Below, in pieces: positions 1 through 8,709 of a stretch of DNA of 37,735 bases (its first letter is position 1; every line of letters begins with the position of its first letter). Source of the DNA: Lysobacterales bacterium (GTDB lineage Bacteria; Pseudomonadota; Gammaproteobacteria; Xanthomonadales; SZUA-36); contig JAKITK010000029.1 in NCBI GenBank assembly GCA_021648125.1, positions 1 to 37,735 on the forward strand. The letters are read 5' to 3'. The translations under genes were made by a program, and so were the position numbers. The notes beneath the pieces are model-generated. The model made no database searches. It was given only the letters and a program-made list of their open reading frames with translations, and was not told where the DNA came from.

Positions 1-132
1 GAAGGCTCGAGCTGCCCACCCATACCCCAACCAGCGGTTGTGTGTTTGACTCGATGTAGGAGCCGTATGCGTTAGTAGCGCACGTACGGATCTGTGCGGG
101 GGGTACCGGGTAACCGGTATTCCTACCGTGAC
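1..132 (+). mobile_element. 3' end of a group II intron (domains V and VI)
   Basis: Bases 60-92 fold as intron domain V: GAGCCGTA pairs with TACGGATC (one mismatch), followed by a two-base bulge (C83, G84), an upper TGCG/CGCA stem and a small loop. The AGC catalytic triad is at 61-63. Bases 97-128 fold as domain VI, with an inner stem TACCGG/CCGGTA closed by a GTAA loop. An unpaired A at 125 is in the branch-point position, so the 3' splice boundary is expected seven bases on, after the C at 132. Both domains together, in this order, are diagnostic of bacterial group II introns. The rest of the intron, including any reverse transcriptase ORF, would lie left of the window. I could not assign the class. 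Confidence 0.82.
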
Positions 133-150
133 TCAAATAGAGCCATTCCC

Positions 151-171
151 ATTTTTGCCACTAGCAAAAAT
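151..171. repeat. Perfect 8 bp hairpin downstream of the intron
   Basis: ATTTTTGC at 151-158 and GCAAAAAT at 164-171 are exact reverse complements around a 5 base loop (CACTA). It lies 19 bases after the predicted intron end. It could be a weak bidirectional terminator in the disrupted target DNA, but the stem is mostly A-T. Confidence 0.5.
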
Positions 172-315
172 CTCACATTACCGACAATAGCGTGGGTAAA
201 TTTACTTAGTTTTTAAAGCAATAACGGGCTCAGGTCTTGCATTTTGCATATTAAAAAAATAAGTCAACCCACTGTAAGTAAATTTCTAAAGTTTTTGCAA
301 AAAAATTGACCCTAT

Positions 316-360
316 CAAATTACCATTCTAATTATGCGACATAGTTAGAATGGTAATTTG
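316..360. repeat. 16 bp perfect inverted repeat, long hairpin
   Basis: Bases 316-331 and 345-360 are exact reverse complements (arms begin CAAATTACCATT). Inside them, after a wobble at 332/344, four further pairs (333-336 with 340-343) leave a CGA loop, giving a nearly continuous 21-pair hairpin. It is too A-T rich and lacks the T-tract expected of a terminator. It resembles a palindromic insertion unit (MITE/REP class), but I do not recognise the family. Confidence 0.7.
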
Positions 361-437
361 GTGAGAAAGTGACCGTTTCTGTGATGGTGGAATGGGAAAT
401 AACACTTCGCCAATGGGGTTGAACCTAATCCTAATCC

Positions 438-803
438 TTAATAAGGCCTTCGCAGATCAGGAAACATGGGGAAATGCTTTATATTGAGCGTTGCCAGTTC
501 CAGTGAATTGATTGTTGCTGTAGCGGCAATTATGGCATCAATCAAGTCTAGTCCATGTGATGGTTGGTACTTTTGAAATATTTCTCCTGACTTTTCGGCG
601 GTTGAAATATCCAGATCATAGACATCAAGAGCCTCAACAAGTGATCTGAGAAGCTCCTGTTCTTTTATACCCCGAACACCTGAATATAATTCAGCAACGG
701 TCGCAGAAGCAATAGCCGGGACTGTGTTCAAGCTTTCCAGGAAGTCCACGGCATTTGGTTTTCCGCGCAAGTAATCAATAATGATACAGGTATCTAAAAG
801 CAT
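438..803 (-). CDS. vapC: VapC-type PIN-domain ribonuclease toxin
   Basis: The 121-residue protein is a complete PIN domain. VapC toxins of this class are Mg-dependent endoribonucleases that cut tRNA or rRNA when freed from their antitoxin. The acidic metal ligands are visible: D4 in the first strand, E38 in AELYSG, and D86/D89 in GLDLIDA, with N107 in the usual late polar position. Length and order match the family. The start codon overlaps the stop codon of the upstream antitoxin gene by one base (TAATG), so the two are translationally coupled. Nothing suggests inactivation. Target RNA cannot be told from sequence. Confidence 0.9.
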   Translation of the reverse strand: MLLDTCIIIDYLRGKPNAVDFLESLNTVPAIASATVAELYSGVRGIKEQELLRSLVEALDVYDLDISTAEKSGEIFQKYQPSHGLDLIDAIIAATATINSLELATLNIKHFPMFPDLRRPY

Positions 804-1066
804 TACTTAGAAAATAGACTTTTATGCCGAAGAGTAAGATCACGCCTTATGCTGGCTTGCCATTCACCCATATCTTCTCGATCTTTCCAGAGACCCTTGG
901 TGTTTCGTAAGGCCTGCTTCCAGTCATGGACTCGATTTTGTTCTTGCTCAATCATGAGGTCAACGCCTTGACGGATCAAGTCGCTTTGTTTACGGCCGGT
1001 GCATGAGGCAATAGACCGTAGAGATTGTTGCTGGTCATCTCTTAAAAAAACTTGTGCTCTTCGCAT
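803..1066 (-). CDS. vapB: Ribbon-helix-helix antitoxin of the VapBC pair
   Basis: An 87-residue protein that begins with a short strand (MRRAQVFLRDDQQ) followed by two helices, including a segment around GRKQSDLIRQGVDLM. This is the pattern of a CopG/Arc-type ribbon-helix-helix DNA-binding domain. Its charged C-terminal half would be the toxin-binding part. The frame is open to a further ATG at 1108, but those codons run through the operator palindrome at 1094-1114. The start at 1066 is therefore preferred, with GGAAA a few bases upstream. The product should neutralise the adjacent PIN toxin and repress the operon with it. The RHH assignment rests on pattern, not on a search. Confidence 0.82.
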   Translation of the reverse strand: MRRAQVFLRDDQQQSLRSIASCTGRKQSDLIRQGVDLMIEQEQNRVHDWKQALRNTKGLWKDREDMGEWQASIRRDLTLRHKSLFSK

Positions 1067-1093
1067 GGTCGTTTCCAATCTGGCTGCTTTAGC

Positions 1094-1114
1094 ATACACA
1101 TAATACATGTGTAT
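1094..1114. promoter_or_regulatory. Operator palindrome of the vapBC operon
   Basis: ATACACAT (1094-1101) and ATGTGTAT (1107-1114) are exact reverse complements with a 5 base spacer, 28 bases upstream of the antitoxin start. Position and symmetry fit the autoregulatory site bound by RHH antitoxins. That role is inferred. Confidence 0.6.
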
Positions 1115-1143
1115 AGAGTGGCCGTCAAACTGGAACTGCCGGG

Positions 1144-2124
1144 CTACTTTTCTATAAATTTCCTAAGTCGCTTGATCCTACCATAAAGTTTTTTCTGTTC
1201 AGGAGCGTATTGCTCATAGGTGGTGATCAAATTTTCCAATCGATCACTTAGGCCCGCTGCTTTCTCCAGAGACTGTAGGTACTTATAGTTATCTATTTGC
1301 ACTGGGAGTCCGATAAGGAATAGCTGCAATGCTAGGTCATATGCTTGCAAGCGATAGCAAACCCAGGCGAGAGAGACTGCGGTCTTTGGTTCCATGTTAT
1401 TTTCTTGCTCATTGATGAATTTCCGTGCAGTTTTGCCTTCGCCTTTCTCCAGCAAGCGTTGTAGATATGTAACCAGCATCTGTGGCGGAATTTCTTCACC
1501 CAACTCAGTCAGCATTTCCACCTCTGCAAGCAAATCTTCCGGTGGTAGAGTGTGCGAGCGCAGCCGTTGCAACTGGGCCTCGGCAAGAGGGCTATCTGTA
1601 TACCTGTCAAGATATCGCTGCAAATAGTGAAGTGCCCGCTCACTATTTCCCAGGCGTTCATATAGCCAAGCCAAATCCCGCCCGGTTTGTGGGTGAGAAG
1701 TATATAGCTCCAGCAATAGCGCTTCTGCCTCTGGGTATTTCCCAAGCTGAGTGAAGCTCTTACCACACCATAACCTGGCTCGCCAATGAGGGAATAGGCT
1801 GTTACTTTCGGTAAATCCGGCTAGTGCTTGTGGGTACCTTTTGGCTTGGTAGTCAACTCGACCCGCTAGGTAGTGAATTCGGGCGGAGTTGGGATAAAGG
1901 TGTAGCAACTGTTCAGCAAGAAGCTGGGCTTCCTTCTGGTGATCGGTGATCAACAAATATTCCAGCTCCAAGCCACGGCACTCTATAGAAAGTGGATCTT
2001 CTAGCTTGAGCCGTTGCAGCAAGCTGTCTGCCTGCTCCACATCCCTTGTTCTGATGGCCTGTCGCAGGTTTCGGCGCAGTACTTTAAGGAGATTTTGATT
2101 AATTAGCTTGTCTTGTGTTGTCAT
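1144..2124 (-). CDS. TPR-repeat protein of unknown function
   Basis: The 326-residue soluble protein consists almost entirely of helix pairs of the tetratricopeptide type. Typical repeat positions are visible around residues 70-100 (PNSARIHYLAGRVDYQAKRY), 105-135 and 145-180 (AWLYERLGNSERALHYLQRY), and again near 250-275. There is no signal peptide or catalytic motif, so a scaffold or adaptor role is likely. It is divergent from the large ATPase-PglZ gene across 124 bases and lies between it and vapBC. It may be a partner of the ATPase, but that is context only. The upstream ribosome-binding site is weak. Confidence 0.75.
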   Translation of the reverse strand: MTTQDKLINQNLLKVLRRNLRQAIRTRDVEQADSLLQRLKLEDPLSIECRGLELEYLLITDHQKEAQLLAEQLLHLYPNSARIHYLAGRVDYQAKRYPQALAGFTESNSLFPHWRARLWCGKSFTQLGKYPEAEALLLELYTSHPQTGRDLAWLYERLGNSERALHYLQRYLDRYTDSPLAEAQLQRLRSHTLPPEDLLAEVEMLTELGEEIPPQMLVTYLQRLLEKGEGKTARKFINEQENNMEPKTAVSLAWVCYRLQAYDLALQLFLIGLPVQIDNYKYLQSLEKAAGLSDRLENLITTYEQYAPEQKKLYGRIKRLRKFIEK

Positions 2125-2248
2125 CGCTACGATCGATTCAGGGCAGGAGCCTCTGATTTATTCTGGGTGAAGCAGATTGAAATTATAGGCTCAGGTTGCT
2201 CATTCATGAATAGATCAGAGCTTCCTATAGTATGCTAAAGTTTGCTCT

Positions 2249-5200
2249 ATGTCAGAGAAAATCACCAACATCGGCGACCTGCTGGAAGTCAGGCCACACC
2301 CAACCGTAGTGCGACTAACAGACCTGGAGGCTGAATCAGCGGACTGGTTAACGGATAGTTTTCTAATTACCGCGGAGATCAAAGCCCACCTCCAGGCATT
2401 GCGCCAACTGCTAAAGCGAAAACAGGGTGGTGGTGCTTTCCTTATCGGTCATTATGGTTCTGGCAAATCTCATTTCCTGTCCTATCTAACCCAGCAGCTA
2501 CGCAGCGGGCAGCTGGTTTCTGGGTCGGTACAAGTAATCCCGATCTCGCTAGTCAATTTTAGTGCCACCAACCGCCTAGAAGATATAGTTTGTTCTGCTT
2601 TGGGAATCGAGGTGGATAGTGGTGACCGTCGCCTGGCCTGGGATACATTGCAACCAGATGCTACTTTGCTGGTGCTGGATGAGCTATCTGAATTCCTGCG
2701 CTCTAAAAGTGATGCCCAAGCCTTCAACGAAGATGTACGCTTTCTCCAGTTTATCGGTGAGTGGTCGATGGATCGAAGTTTCTGGATTTTGGCAGCGATG
2801 CAAGAAGGGATTGAACACACCGGCGAGCTAGAACATAGCCTGTATCGCAAGATTAAGGACCGTTATCCACTGCGCCTGTTGCTGACACCAGCGCATGTAC
2901 AAACGCTGATCGCCGACAGTATTTTGATCAAAAAACCAGGGTACCAAAAGGCCGTACGCCGTTTAGGGCAACAACTGAGGGAGTCTTTCCCCTCTTTGTC
3001 ATTAGATTTGTCGCTACTACAGAGTATCTATCCGCTGCATCCTGCAACCCTGACTTTGTTAGAAGAAATTCGAGATCGCTTCTCGCAAACTCGTGGAGTA
3101 GTTGATTTTGTGGTAACCAGTTTACGCGGCGACCCAACTCGCGGGGTGGAGCCATTTCTAAACCAACCCTGGGGGGCACTGATTACACCCGACATGATTG
3201 TAGACCACTTTCTGGACCTGTTTGAACTCCAACCAGAATTTATCGGTTTGGCACAACAAGTATTTCCCTGGTATCGGCAACACTTGGATAAACTATTTGA
3301 GAAGTCAGCACTGCGCACCTTGGCTCAACGGGTGCTGAAGCTGTTGGTATTGGTACACTTATCCCCGGCACGAGATCATCTAAGTGCCAGTGAAGCGGCC
3401 AGCTGGTTGCTATTTAGTGCCACCCGAGTAGAGCCAACGCGCAACCTGAAAATTATCGAGAAAATTCTGCGTCAGTTTGCCGACCAGGGGCGTTTTGTAA
3501 GCAGCCATGGTGGCGGTTATCGTTTGGAACTAAATGATGACGGCAGCGCAGCTTTTGAGACGCAATTAAAAAGAGAGATGGGTGAGTTGCGCGGTCAATC
3601 AACCCTGATTTTGGAATTGCTCGTTCCGCTGCTGCCTGAGGGTGGCTTTAACCCTTTTACTCTACCTCGGGAGCAGTATCAGCATCGGTTATTACGCTGG
3701 CGCTTCCATGAACGCGGCTATGCTGTCTGGTCAGGTGAAACCGAACCACAGCCGGAAGAGGCTGAGATACGGCTCTGTATTCGCCTACCCTGGGGTGAGG
3801 CTAGCGCGGCGGTTGGGTGTTACACACTAATCCCCCTTCCCATTCAAGTGAACGAAGACCTGCTGGAGTTGGCAGCCCTGTCCCGAATACAAGCTCACCC
3901 CTTAGGGATAGAACACAAAAAACGCCTGATGCAGCGCATCCAAAGTCGTGTTCCAATGTGGCAAAATATGGTGCGTAATGCTTGGTTGGAGGCGGCGCTG
4001 GTGACGCCGGAAGGGCAGCGCGAAACCCCACCCCGTTTTAATATAAAGGGGCCGCCAGATAGCTGGTTAGAAGTGCTGGCATTGTGGGTGCTACGGCGTA
4101 CTTGGCCTAGGTTTGAACGCTTTGCGCCCGCTCACGGCCCTCTGCCTAAAGCAGCCTGGCGTCAGTTGATGCGATTTACCACAGATGCTGATCTACTCTC
4201 TGAGCACGCCGATGAATATGTGATGTTGATTCGTGAAGCCTACCTTGTGCCTATGGGTTTACTACGCCGTAAGGGGCGTGAATATATTATTCCCCGCAAC
4301 TTGGAAAAGCATGAGTTGATCGCTATGATCACCCCATTGCTAGAGCACAACCCATCCCCACAAACCATAGCTGAGCACCTGTCCAACCCTATCTATGGCC
4401 TGGTTCCAGACCAAACTAGGGCTATCCTGGTCTTTTTGCTGCTCCAAGGAGAGTTGGATATTATCAAGCAGGGGGTCTCATACCGGGATTCCTTCGAGAC
4501 CCTCCCCAACCTGTTGCAATATGACAAAGTGGTGCCAGGGAACTCTCTCAGTAGTAAACAATTACAGGCTATAGAGCTGCTTTGCACGGGTCTCAATATT
4601 CCGATCCCGCGCCAGTGGAGCGTGCTAGCGCAACGTCGTATTGCCAGATTAGCTCAGATAGCAGCAGCGGAGCTGGTCAACCGTATGCAGTCACTAGCGG
4701 ACAAATTACAATCCATTGCACAAAGTGAAGGTCTGTGGCAACGGCTCCGTAGTCATCTTGCTATATGGAAACTACTCACTGAGGATAGCGATGTGCTGCA
4801 AGGGCTGCAGCAATTTCTCTACGAAGCGGGTTCGGTACAAGCGCACCTGGCAGAAACAACTTCATTTACAAGCCTTGAAGAGCGACTTGCACGGCTGCTT
4901 ACGAAGATCGAGTTTTATCGCTATCTGTTACAACACCCTGCTCTGGCCGAGAGCCAGATTGTTAGCAAAATAGAGGCATTAGGTGAAATGCCAACATTAG
5001 AACAAGTTGATGAGCTCGATAGCTGGTTGCAGCAGGCTGGTGTTATCTATGCGGACTACAAAAGTGACTACCAAAGCGCTCACGAGCGTTGGTGGCAAAC
5101 CATTGACCAACACCCACTTTGGCAGTGGCAAGCCTCGACCCTGGCACACAGTCAGCATATAGGGCTGGGCCAGCAGTTGGCCGTGATTGCCTCATATCGC

Positions 5201-6547
5201 AAACAGGCTCTTGCTGTACGCTGCCGGGGCTTGGTTAATCTTGACTACCAGCCCATTTGCAGCTGTGGTTTTGATGGAGAATCGGCACCCATTTCTGAGC
5301 AATTGCAGGCCTTTGAAGAGCTGAGCGGAGAAATCGATGAACAGATTCGATTATTTTTCCAGCAAAAGAGCGTCAAAGCTCGGCTAGGAGAGTGGCAGCA
5401 ACAAGGGCTCGAGCCAGGCAGTTCAACCAGTGCCTATTTGGAGGGTCTACAGCCAATACCGGAAATCGCTGATATCAAACTACTTGACCAACACCTGGCA
5501 GGACTGAATTTAGTCAAAGAGGTTGATGATTCCGTAGTTTTGGAGTTGTTAGGCCAACGGGCCTGGAAACCAACGGAACTGTTGCAAAAACTGGAACAAT
5601 TATTTACCGGGCTGGGGGCGCGCCGCATCCGTTTTCGGGAAACTAAGCAAAATGCTGCTATTTCAGAGACAGTTATTAGCTGGTGCGGCCAACAGGCGGC
5701 TCGCTACGGCACACCATTACCGAAAGGTCTGGGTCAAGATGCTTTGCGTATTATTACCGAGCAATTGAGAGCCGATGAAATCAGCACTGCAATGCTACAG
5801 CGACTGGATGATATTGGTCTTGATAGGGCGGGCAGGAAATGCATTTTATCCTGGCTATTGGAGGGCCAAATTTCATTGCCGAAGGAGCGACTAATGGATA
5901 GCTCGGTATTGTGCGCAATACAACTTTTGCATAACCGTAGCCACCCCACAACGCCAACCGAACTGGCAACGATAAGCGCCACTGCGTATCGCCATTCTGT
6001 CAGCTTGCGGCCACTAGCGGGTACTAACTGGGCCGATTGGCTGAATGAGTTGGCAGAGATTCAATTGGCTGAGGTCTTGCCGCTGCCTGAGGCACTAAAG
6101 CAATACACCAGCTCCCAATGGCTACTGATTGACTGCTTGGGCCTACCTTTGCTGGAGCCGTTACAGCAGGTTATAGAAAAAGTTTTCTCTGCCTGGAAAC
6201 AACCCGTCATTTCTTTCGCCGAGGTCTCTTCTGATACCAGTACTGACGGCTGTTATCGGCTGTTACTGGATGCGGGAATTAACCACCCGTTGGAGAAAAT
6301 TGATGTTGTCGATGAGCAGGTTCACGCAGCCACCGCGGATTTTGATGAACTAGTAGCCAGAGTTACCGCCGAGCTAATCATCGCCGCTAAACAATTGTTA
6401 CCGCGCCTAGACCCTGGTAAACCTTTGCTTATTTTTGCAGATCATGGTTTCCGTATGAACACTGACGGCAAGGGTTACAGTCATGGCGGTGACTCCACGC
6501 TGGAGCGACTGGTTCCATTGTGGTACTGCAGCCCTCACGGAAGTTAG
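2249..6547 (+). CDS. BrxC/PglY-like P-loop ATPase fused to a PglZ-like domain
   Basis: A 1432-residue protein. The N-terminus resembles DUF6079/BrxC-type ATPases: an IGDLLEVRP start, a Walker A motif GHYGSGKS at 67-74, and a Walker B motif LLVLDE at 140-145. The middle is mostly helical with one Cys pair (CSCG) and no motif I recognise. The last ~145 residues look like the PglZ fold of the alkaline phosphatase superfamily: LLIDCLG with D1295 near the first metal site, FADHGFRM with D1398/H1399, and YSHGGDSTLE with H1412. In BREX and Pgl phage-defence systems the ATPase and PglZ are separate proteins; here they appear to be one chain. No methyltransferase of the PglX type lies beside it. The gene has a weak ribosome-binding site and is divergent from a TPR gene. 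Domain calls are from motif recognition. Confidence 0.75.
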   Translation: MSEKITNIGDLLEVRPHPTVVRLTDLEAESADWLTDSFLITAEIKAHLQALRQLLKRKQGGGAFLIGHYGSGKSHFLSYLTQQLRSGQLVSGSVQVIPISLVNFSATNRLEDIVCSALGIEVDSGDRRLAWDTLQPDATLLVLDELSEFLRSKSDAQAFNEDVRFLQFIGEWSMDRSFWILAAMQEGIEHTGELEHSLYRKIKDRYPLRLLLTPAHVQTLIADSILIKKPGYQKAVRRLGQQLRESFPSLSLDLSLLQSIYPLHPATLTLLEEIRDRFSQTRGVVDFVVTSLRGDPTRGVEPFLNQPWGALITPDMIVDHFLDLFELQPEFIGLAQQVFPWYRQHLDKLFEKSALRTLAQRVLKLLVLVHLSPARDHLSASEAASWLLFSATRVEPTRNLKIIEKILRQFADQGRFVSSHGGGYRLELNDDGSAAFETQLKREMGELRGQSTLILELLVPLLPEGGFNPFTLPREQYQHRLLRWRFHERGYAVWSGETEPQPEEAEIRLCIRLPWGEASAAVGCYTLIPLPIQVNEDLLELAALSRIQAHPLGIEHKKRLMQRIQSRVPMWQNMVRNAWLEAALVTPEGQRETPPRFNIKGPPDSWLEVLALWVLRRTWPRFERFAPAHGPLPKAAWRQLMRFTTDADLLSEHADEYVMLIREAYLVPMGLLRRKGREYIIPRNLEKHELIAMITPLLEHNPSPQTIAEHLSNPIYGLVPDQTRAILVFLLLQGELDIIKQGVSYRDSFETLPNLLQYDKVVPGNSLSSKQLQAIELLCTGLNIPIPRQWSVLAQRRIARLAQIAAAELVNRMQSLADKLQSIAQSEGLWQRLRSHLAIWKLLTEDSDVLQGLQQFLYEAGSVQAHLAETTSFTSLEERLARLLTKIEFYRYLLQHPALAESQIVSKIEALGEMPTLEQVDELDSWLQQAGVIYADYKSDYQSAHERWWQTIDQHPLWQWQASTLAHSQHIGLGQQLAVIASYRKQALAVRCRGLVNLDYQPICSCGFDGESAPISEQLQAFEELSGEIDEQIRLFFQQKSVKARLGEWQQQGLEPGSSTSAYLEGLQPIPEIADIKLLDQHLAGLNLVKEVDDSVVLELLGQRAWKPTELLQKLEQLFTGLGARRIRFRETKQNAAISETVISWCGQQAARYGTPLPKGLGQDALRIITEQLRADEISTAMLQRLDDIGLDRAGRKCILSWLLEGQISLPKERLMDSSVLCAIQLLHNRSHPTTPTELATISATAYRHSVSLRPLAGTNWADWLNELAEIQLAEVLPLPEALKQYTSSQWLLIDCLGLPLLEPLQQVIEKVFSAWKQPVISFAEVSSDTSTDGCYRLLLDAGINHPLEKIDVVDEQVHAATADFDELVARVTAELIIAAKQLLPRLDPGKPLLIFADHGFRMNTDGKGYSHGGDSTLERLVPLWYCSPHGS

Positions 6548-6600
6548 CCAGCTCCTATTTACCCTGTCCGCATGCTACTATCAGCAGCCTTTAACACCCA

Positions 6601-8709
6601 GTGTCGAATGTAATACCTATGCGTGAAACTAGATCAGTAAAACCCAATGACCAATCAGCCCACAACAAGCTTACGTTACCGGATTTTGAGTCTATTACGG
6701 CAACAACCATAGTAGCGGATGTTGAATGCCTGCTTGAGGCATATCAGCAATGTCTTGATTCACTGGAAAATATTGCCGCTGATGAACTGAGCTGGAAATC
6801 ACTGGTGATGCCGGAGTTGGCAATTTCACTGGAACTGGATGAATACTGGTCACCGGTTTCGCATTTGAATCATGTAGCAGATAATGAAAAATTGCGTGAC
6901 GCTTACGATAAGGCTCGGGAAAAAATTACTGCGTTTTTTGCCAGCAGAGGACAAAACCATAAGCTTTACCAACGCTGGCAACAGCTTATGGATAGTTCGG
7001 CATTTCAGCAACTGGATGCTGTGCAGCAGCGGATTATTGAGCATGAATTACGCGACTTTAAACTCTCCGGGGTGGCGCTAGAAGGTAAAACCGGTCAGCG
7101 TTTTCGTGAGTTGGTTGAAAAAAAGAGTCAGCTGTCATCTGATTTTTCCAATAATCTGCTAGATGCGACCAAACTATGGCGCAAACTTATTAGCGATAAA
7201 GATCAATTGGCGGGTTTACCGGAAAATGAACTATGCCTGCTGCAGGGTTTGGCTGAAGTTGCAGAGGAAGCGAGCGGTAGCTATTTACTCAATCTCAGTT
7301 ATCCGGCCTACATTGCGGTGATGACCTATGCCGATGATACCGGTTTGCGCGAAGAAATGTATCGTGCCTTCAGTACCCGTGCATCTGAAAATATGGAAAT
7401 TACAGGTAGCGAGAAATACGACAATAATCAAATACTACTGGATATTCTTAGCGTAAGGGAGGAAATGGCCGCACTACTGGGCTTTTCTGATTATGCAGAA
7501 TATGCCTTGGAAACCCGGATGGCTGATTCCTCAGCCGAGGTTATGGCGTTTTTACAGCAACTGGCAAAACAGGCTACCCCTGCAGCCAGGGTTCAGTTTG
7601 AAGAGTTACAGGCGTTTGTCCTAGCAGCAGGTGGCCCGCAACAATTACAAGCCTGGGATATTGGCTACTGGTCGGAAAAACTTCGCCAGCAGCGTTATTC
7701 AATATCAGAACAACAAATTAGACCTTACTTTCCCGCACCAGCGGCGGTCGAGGGCCTTTTTAGTATCGTAGAACAACTATACGGCATCAGTTTCAGGCTT
7801 GATGCTACCGTGAGCAGCTGGCATAGCGAGGTTGAATATTATCGGGTGTATTCGGCTGAGGGTAAAGAAATGGCCGGGCTTTACCTTGACCTTTATGCCC
7901 GCGATGATAAACGCAGTGGCGCGTGGATGGATGTTTGCCGTTCTCGCCATCAGCTGGAAGATGAAAAGCTCCAGTTACCGGTAGCATTCCTTACCTGTAA
8001 TTTTGCCCCGCCACAGGGCGATACCCCCTCTCTGCTGAGTCATAGCGATGTAGAAACCCTGTTTCATGAGTGTGGACATTGCCTGCATCACTTGTTGACC
8101 CGAATTGACTGGCCTCAAGTAGGTGGAATCAATGGCGTTGAGTGGGATGCAGTTGAACTACCCAGTCAGATACTGGAAAACTGGTGTTGGGAAAAATCAG
8201 CACTGGATCGCTTTGCCCGGCACTACCAGACAGGCGAGGCCCTGCCGGAAGAATTATTGGTACGGATGACTAAAGCCCGACACTTTCAAAAGGCTATGCA
8301 GTTGGTGCGTCAACTGGAATTTGCAATTACCGATATGCGCCTGCATCTGGAGTTTGATAGCCAGAGCCCGTTGGACCCCAACCAGTTGATGGCTGAAGTT
8401 CACAACCAAGTTGGCGTTACCCCGATGCCGGAATATAACCGCATGCTCTGTAGCTTCGGACATTTATTCGCCGGCGGATACGCGGCCGGTTACTATAGTT
8501 ATTTATGGGCGGAGTTGTTATCGGAAGATGCCTTTTCCCGCTTTTTGGAAGAGGGTATATTTAACCCCGAAACCGGCGCTGCCTTCCGCGATGAGGTACT
8601 TGCGGTGGGCGCTTCGCGCCCGGCGGCAGAGTCTTTCGCGGCTTTCCGCGGCCGTGCCCCGCGCATAGCGCCGCTGTTGGCTGCCTATGGAATAGGAGAA
8701 AACCAATGA
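6601..8709 (+). CDS. prlC: Oligopeptidase A, M3 family zinc metallopeptidase
   Basis: The 702-residue protein matches M3 family peptidases along its length. It carries the zinc-binding HECGH motif at 489-493, followed by the conserved NGVEWDAVELPSQ segment that supplies the third ligand. The enzyme is cytoplasmic and degrades short peptides, including cleaved signal peptides. It probably follows the GTG at 6601, but an in-frame ATG at 6619 is possible; neither has a strong ribosome-binding site, and the first ~20 residues are not family-like. Its stop overlaps the start of xthA by four bases (ATGA), so the two genes form an operon. The gene is intact and marks the resumption of ordinary chromosome after the defence genes. 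Confidence 0.93.
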   Translation: MSNVIPMRETRSVKPNDQSAHNKLTLPDFESITATTIVADVECLLEAYQQCLDSLENIAADELSWKSLVMPELAISLELDEYWSPVSHLNHVADNEKLRDAYDKAREKITAFFASRGQNHKLYQRWQQLMDSSAFQQLDAVQQRIIEHELRDFKLSGVALEGKTGQRFRELVEKKSQLSSDFSNNLLDATKLWRKLISDKDQLAGLPENELCLLQGLAEVAEEASGSYLLNLSYPAYIAVMTYADDTGLREEMYRAFSTRASENMEITGSEKYDNNQILLDILSVREEMAALLGFSDYAEYALETRMADSSAEVMAFLQQLAKQATPAARVQFEELQAFVLAAGGPQQLQAWDIGYWSEKLRQQRYSISEQQIRPYFPAPAAVEGLFSIVEQLYGISFRLDATVSSWHSEVEYYRVYSAEGKEMAGLYLDLYARDDKRSGAWMDVCRSRHQLEDEKLQLPVAFLTCNFAPPQGDTPSLLSHSDVETLFHECGHCLHHLLTRIDWPQVGGINGVEWDAVELPSQILENWCWEKSALDRFARHYQTGEALPEELLVRMTKARHFQKAMQLVRQLEFAITDMRLHLEFDSQSPLDPNQLMAEVHNQVGVTPMPEYNRMLCSFGHLFAGGYAAGYYSYLWAELLSEDAFSRFLEEGIFNPETGAAFRDEVLAVGASRPAAESFAAFRGRAPRIAPLLAAYGIGENQ

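Larger units (their letters stand above)
133..437. other. AT-rich noncoding stretch between intron and vapC
   Basis: No credible gene is seen here. The stretch holds a perfect 8 bp hairpin at 151-171, an 11 bp inverted pair built on AAATTTACTTA (about 198-208, with its complement near 275-285), and a long hairpin at 316-360. It looks like debris of insertions beside the intron rather than a promoter region, because vapC is read away from it. Confidence 0.6.

Noticed and set aside
1067-1108. Longer start for the VapB antitoxin
   Set aside because: The added codons run through the palindromic operator at 1094-1114 and do not resemble an RHH N-terminus.
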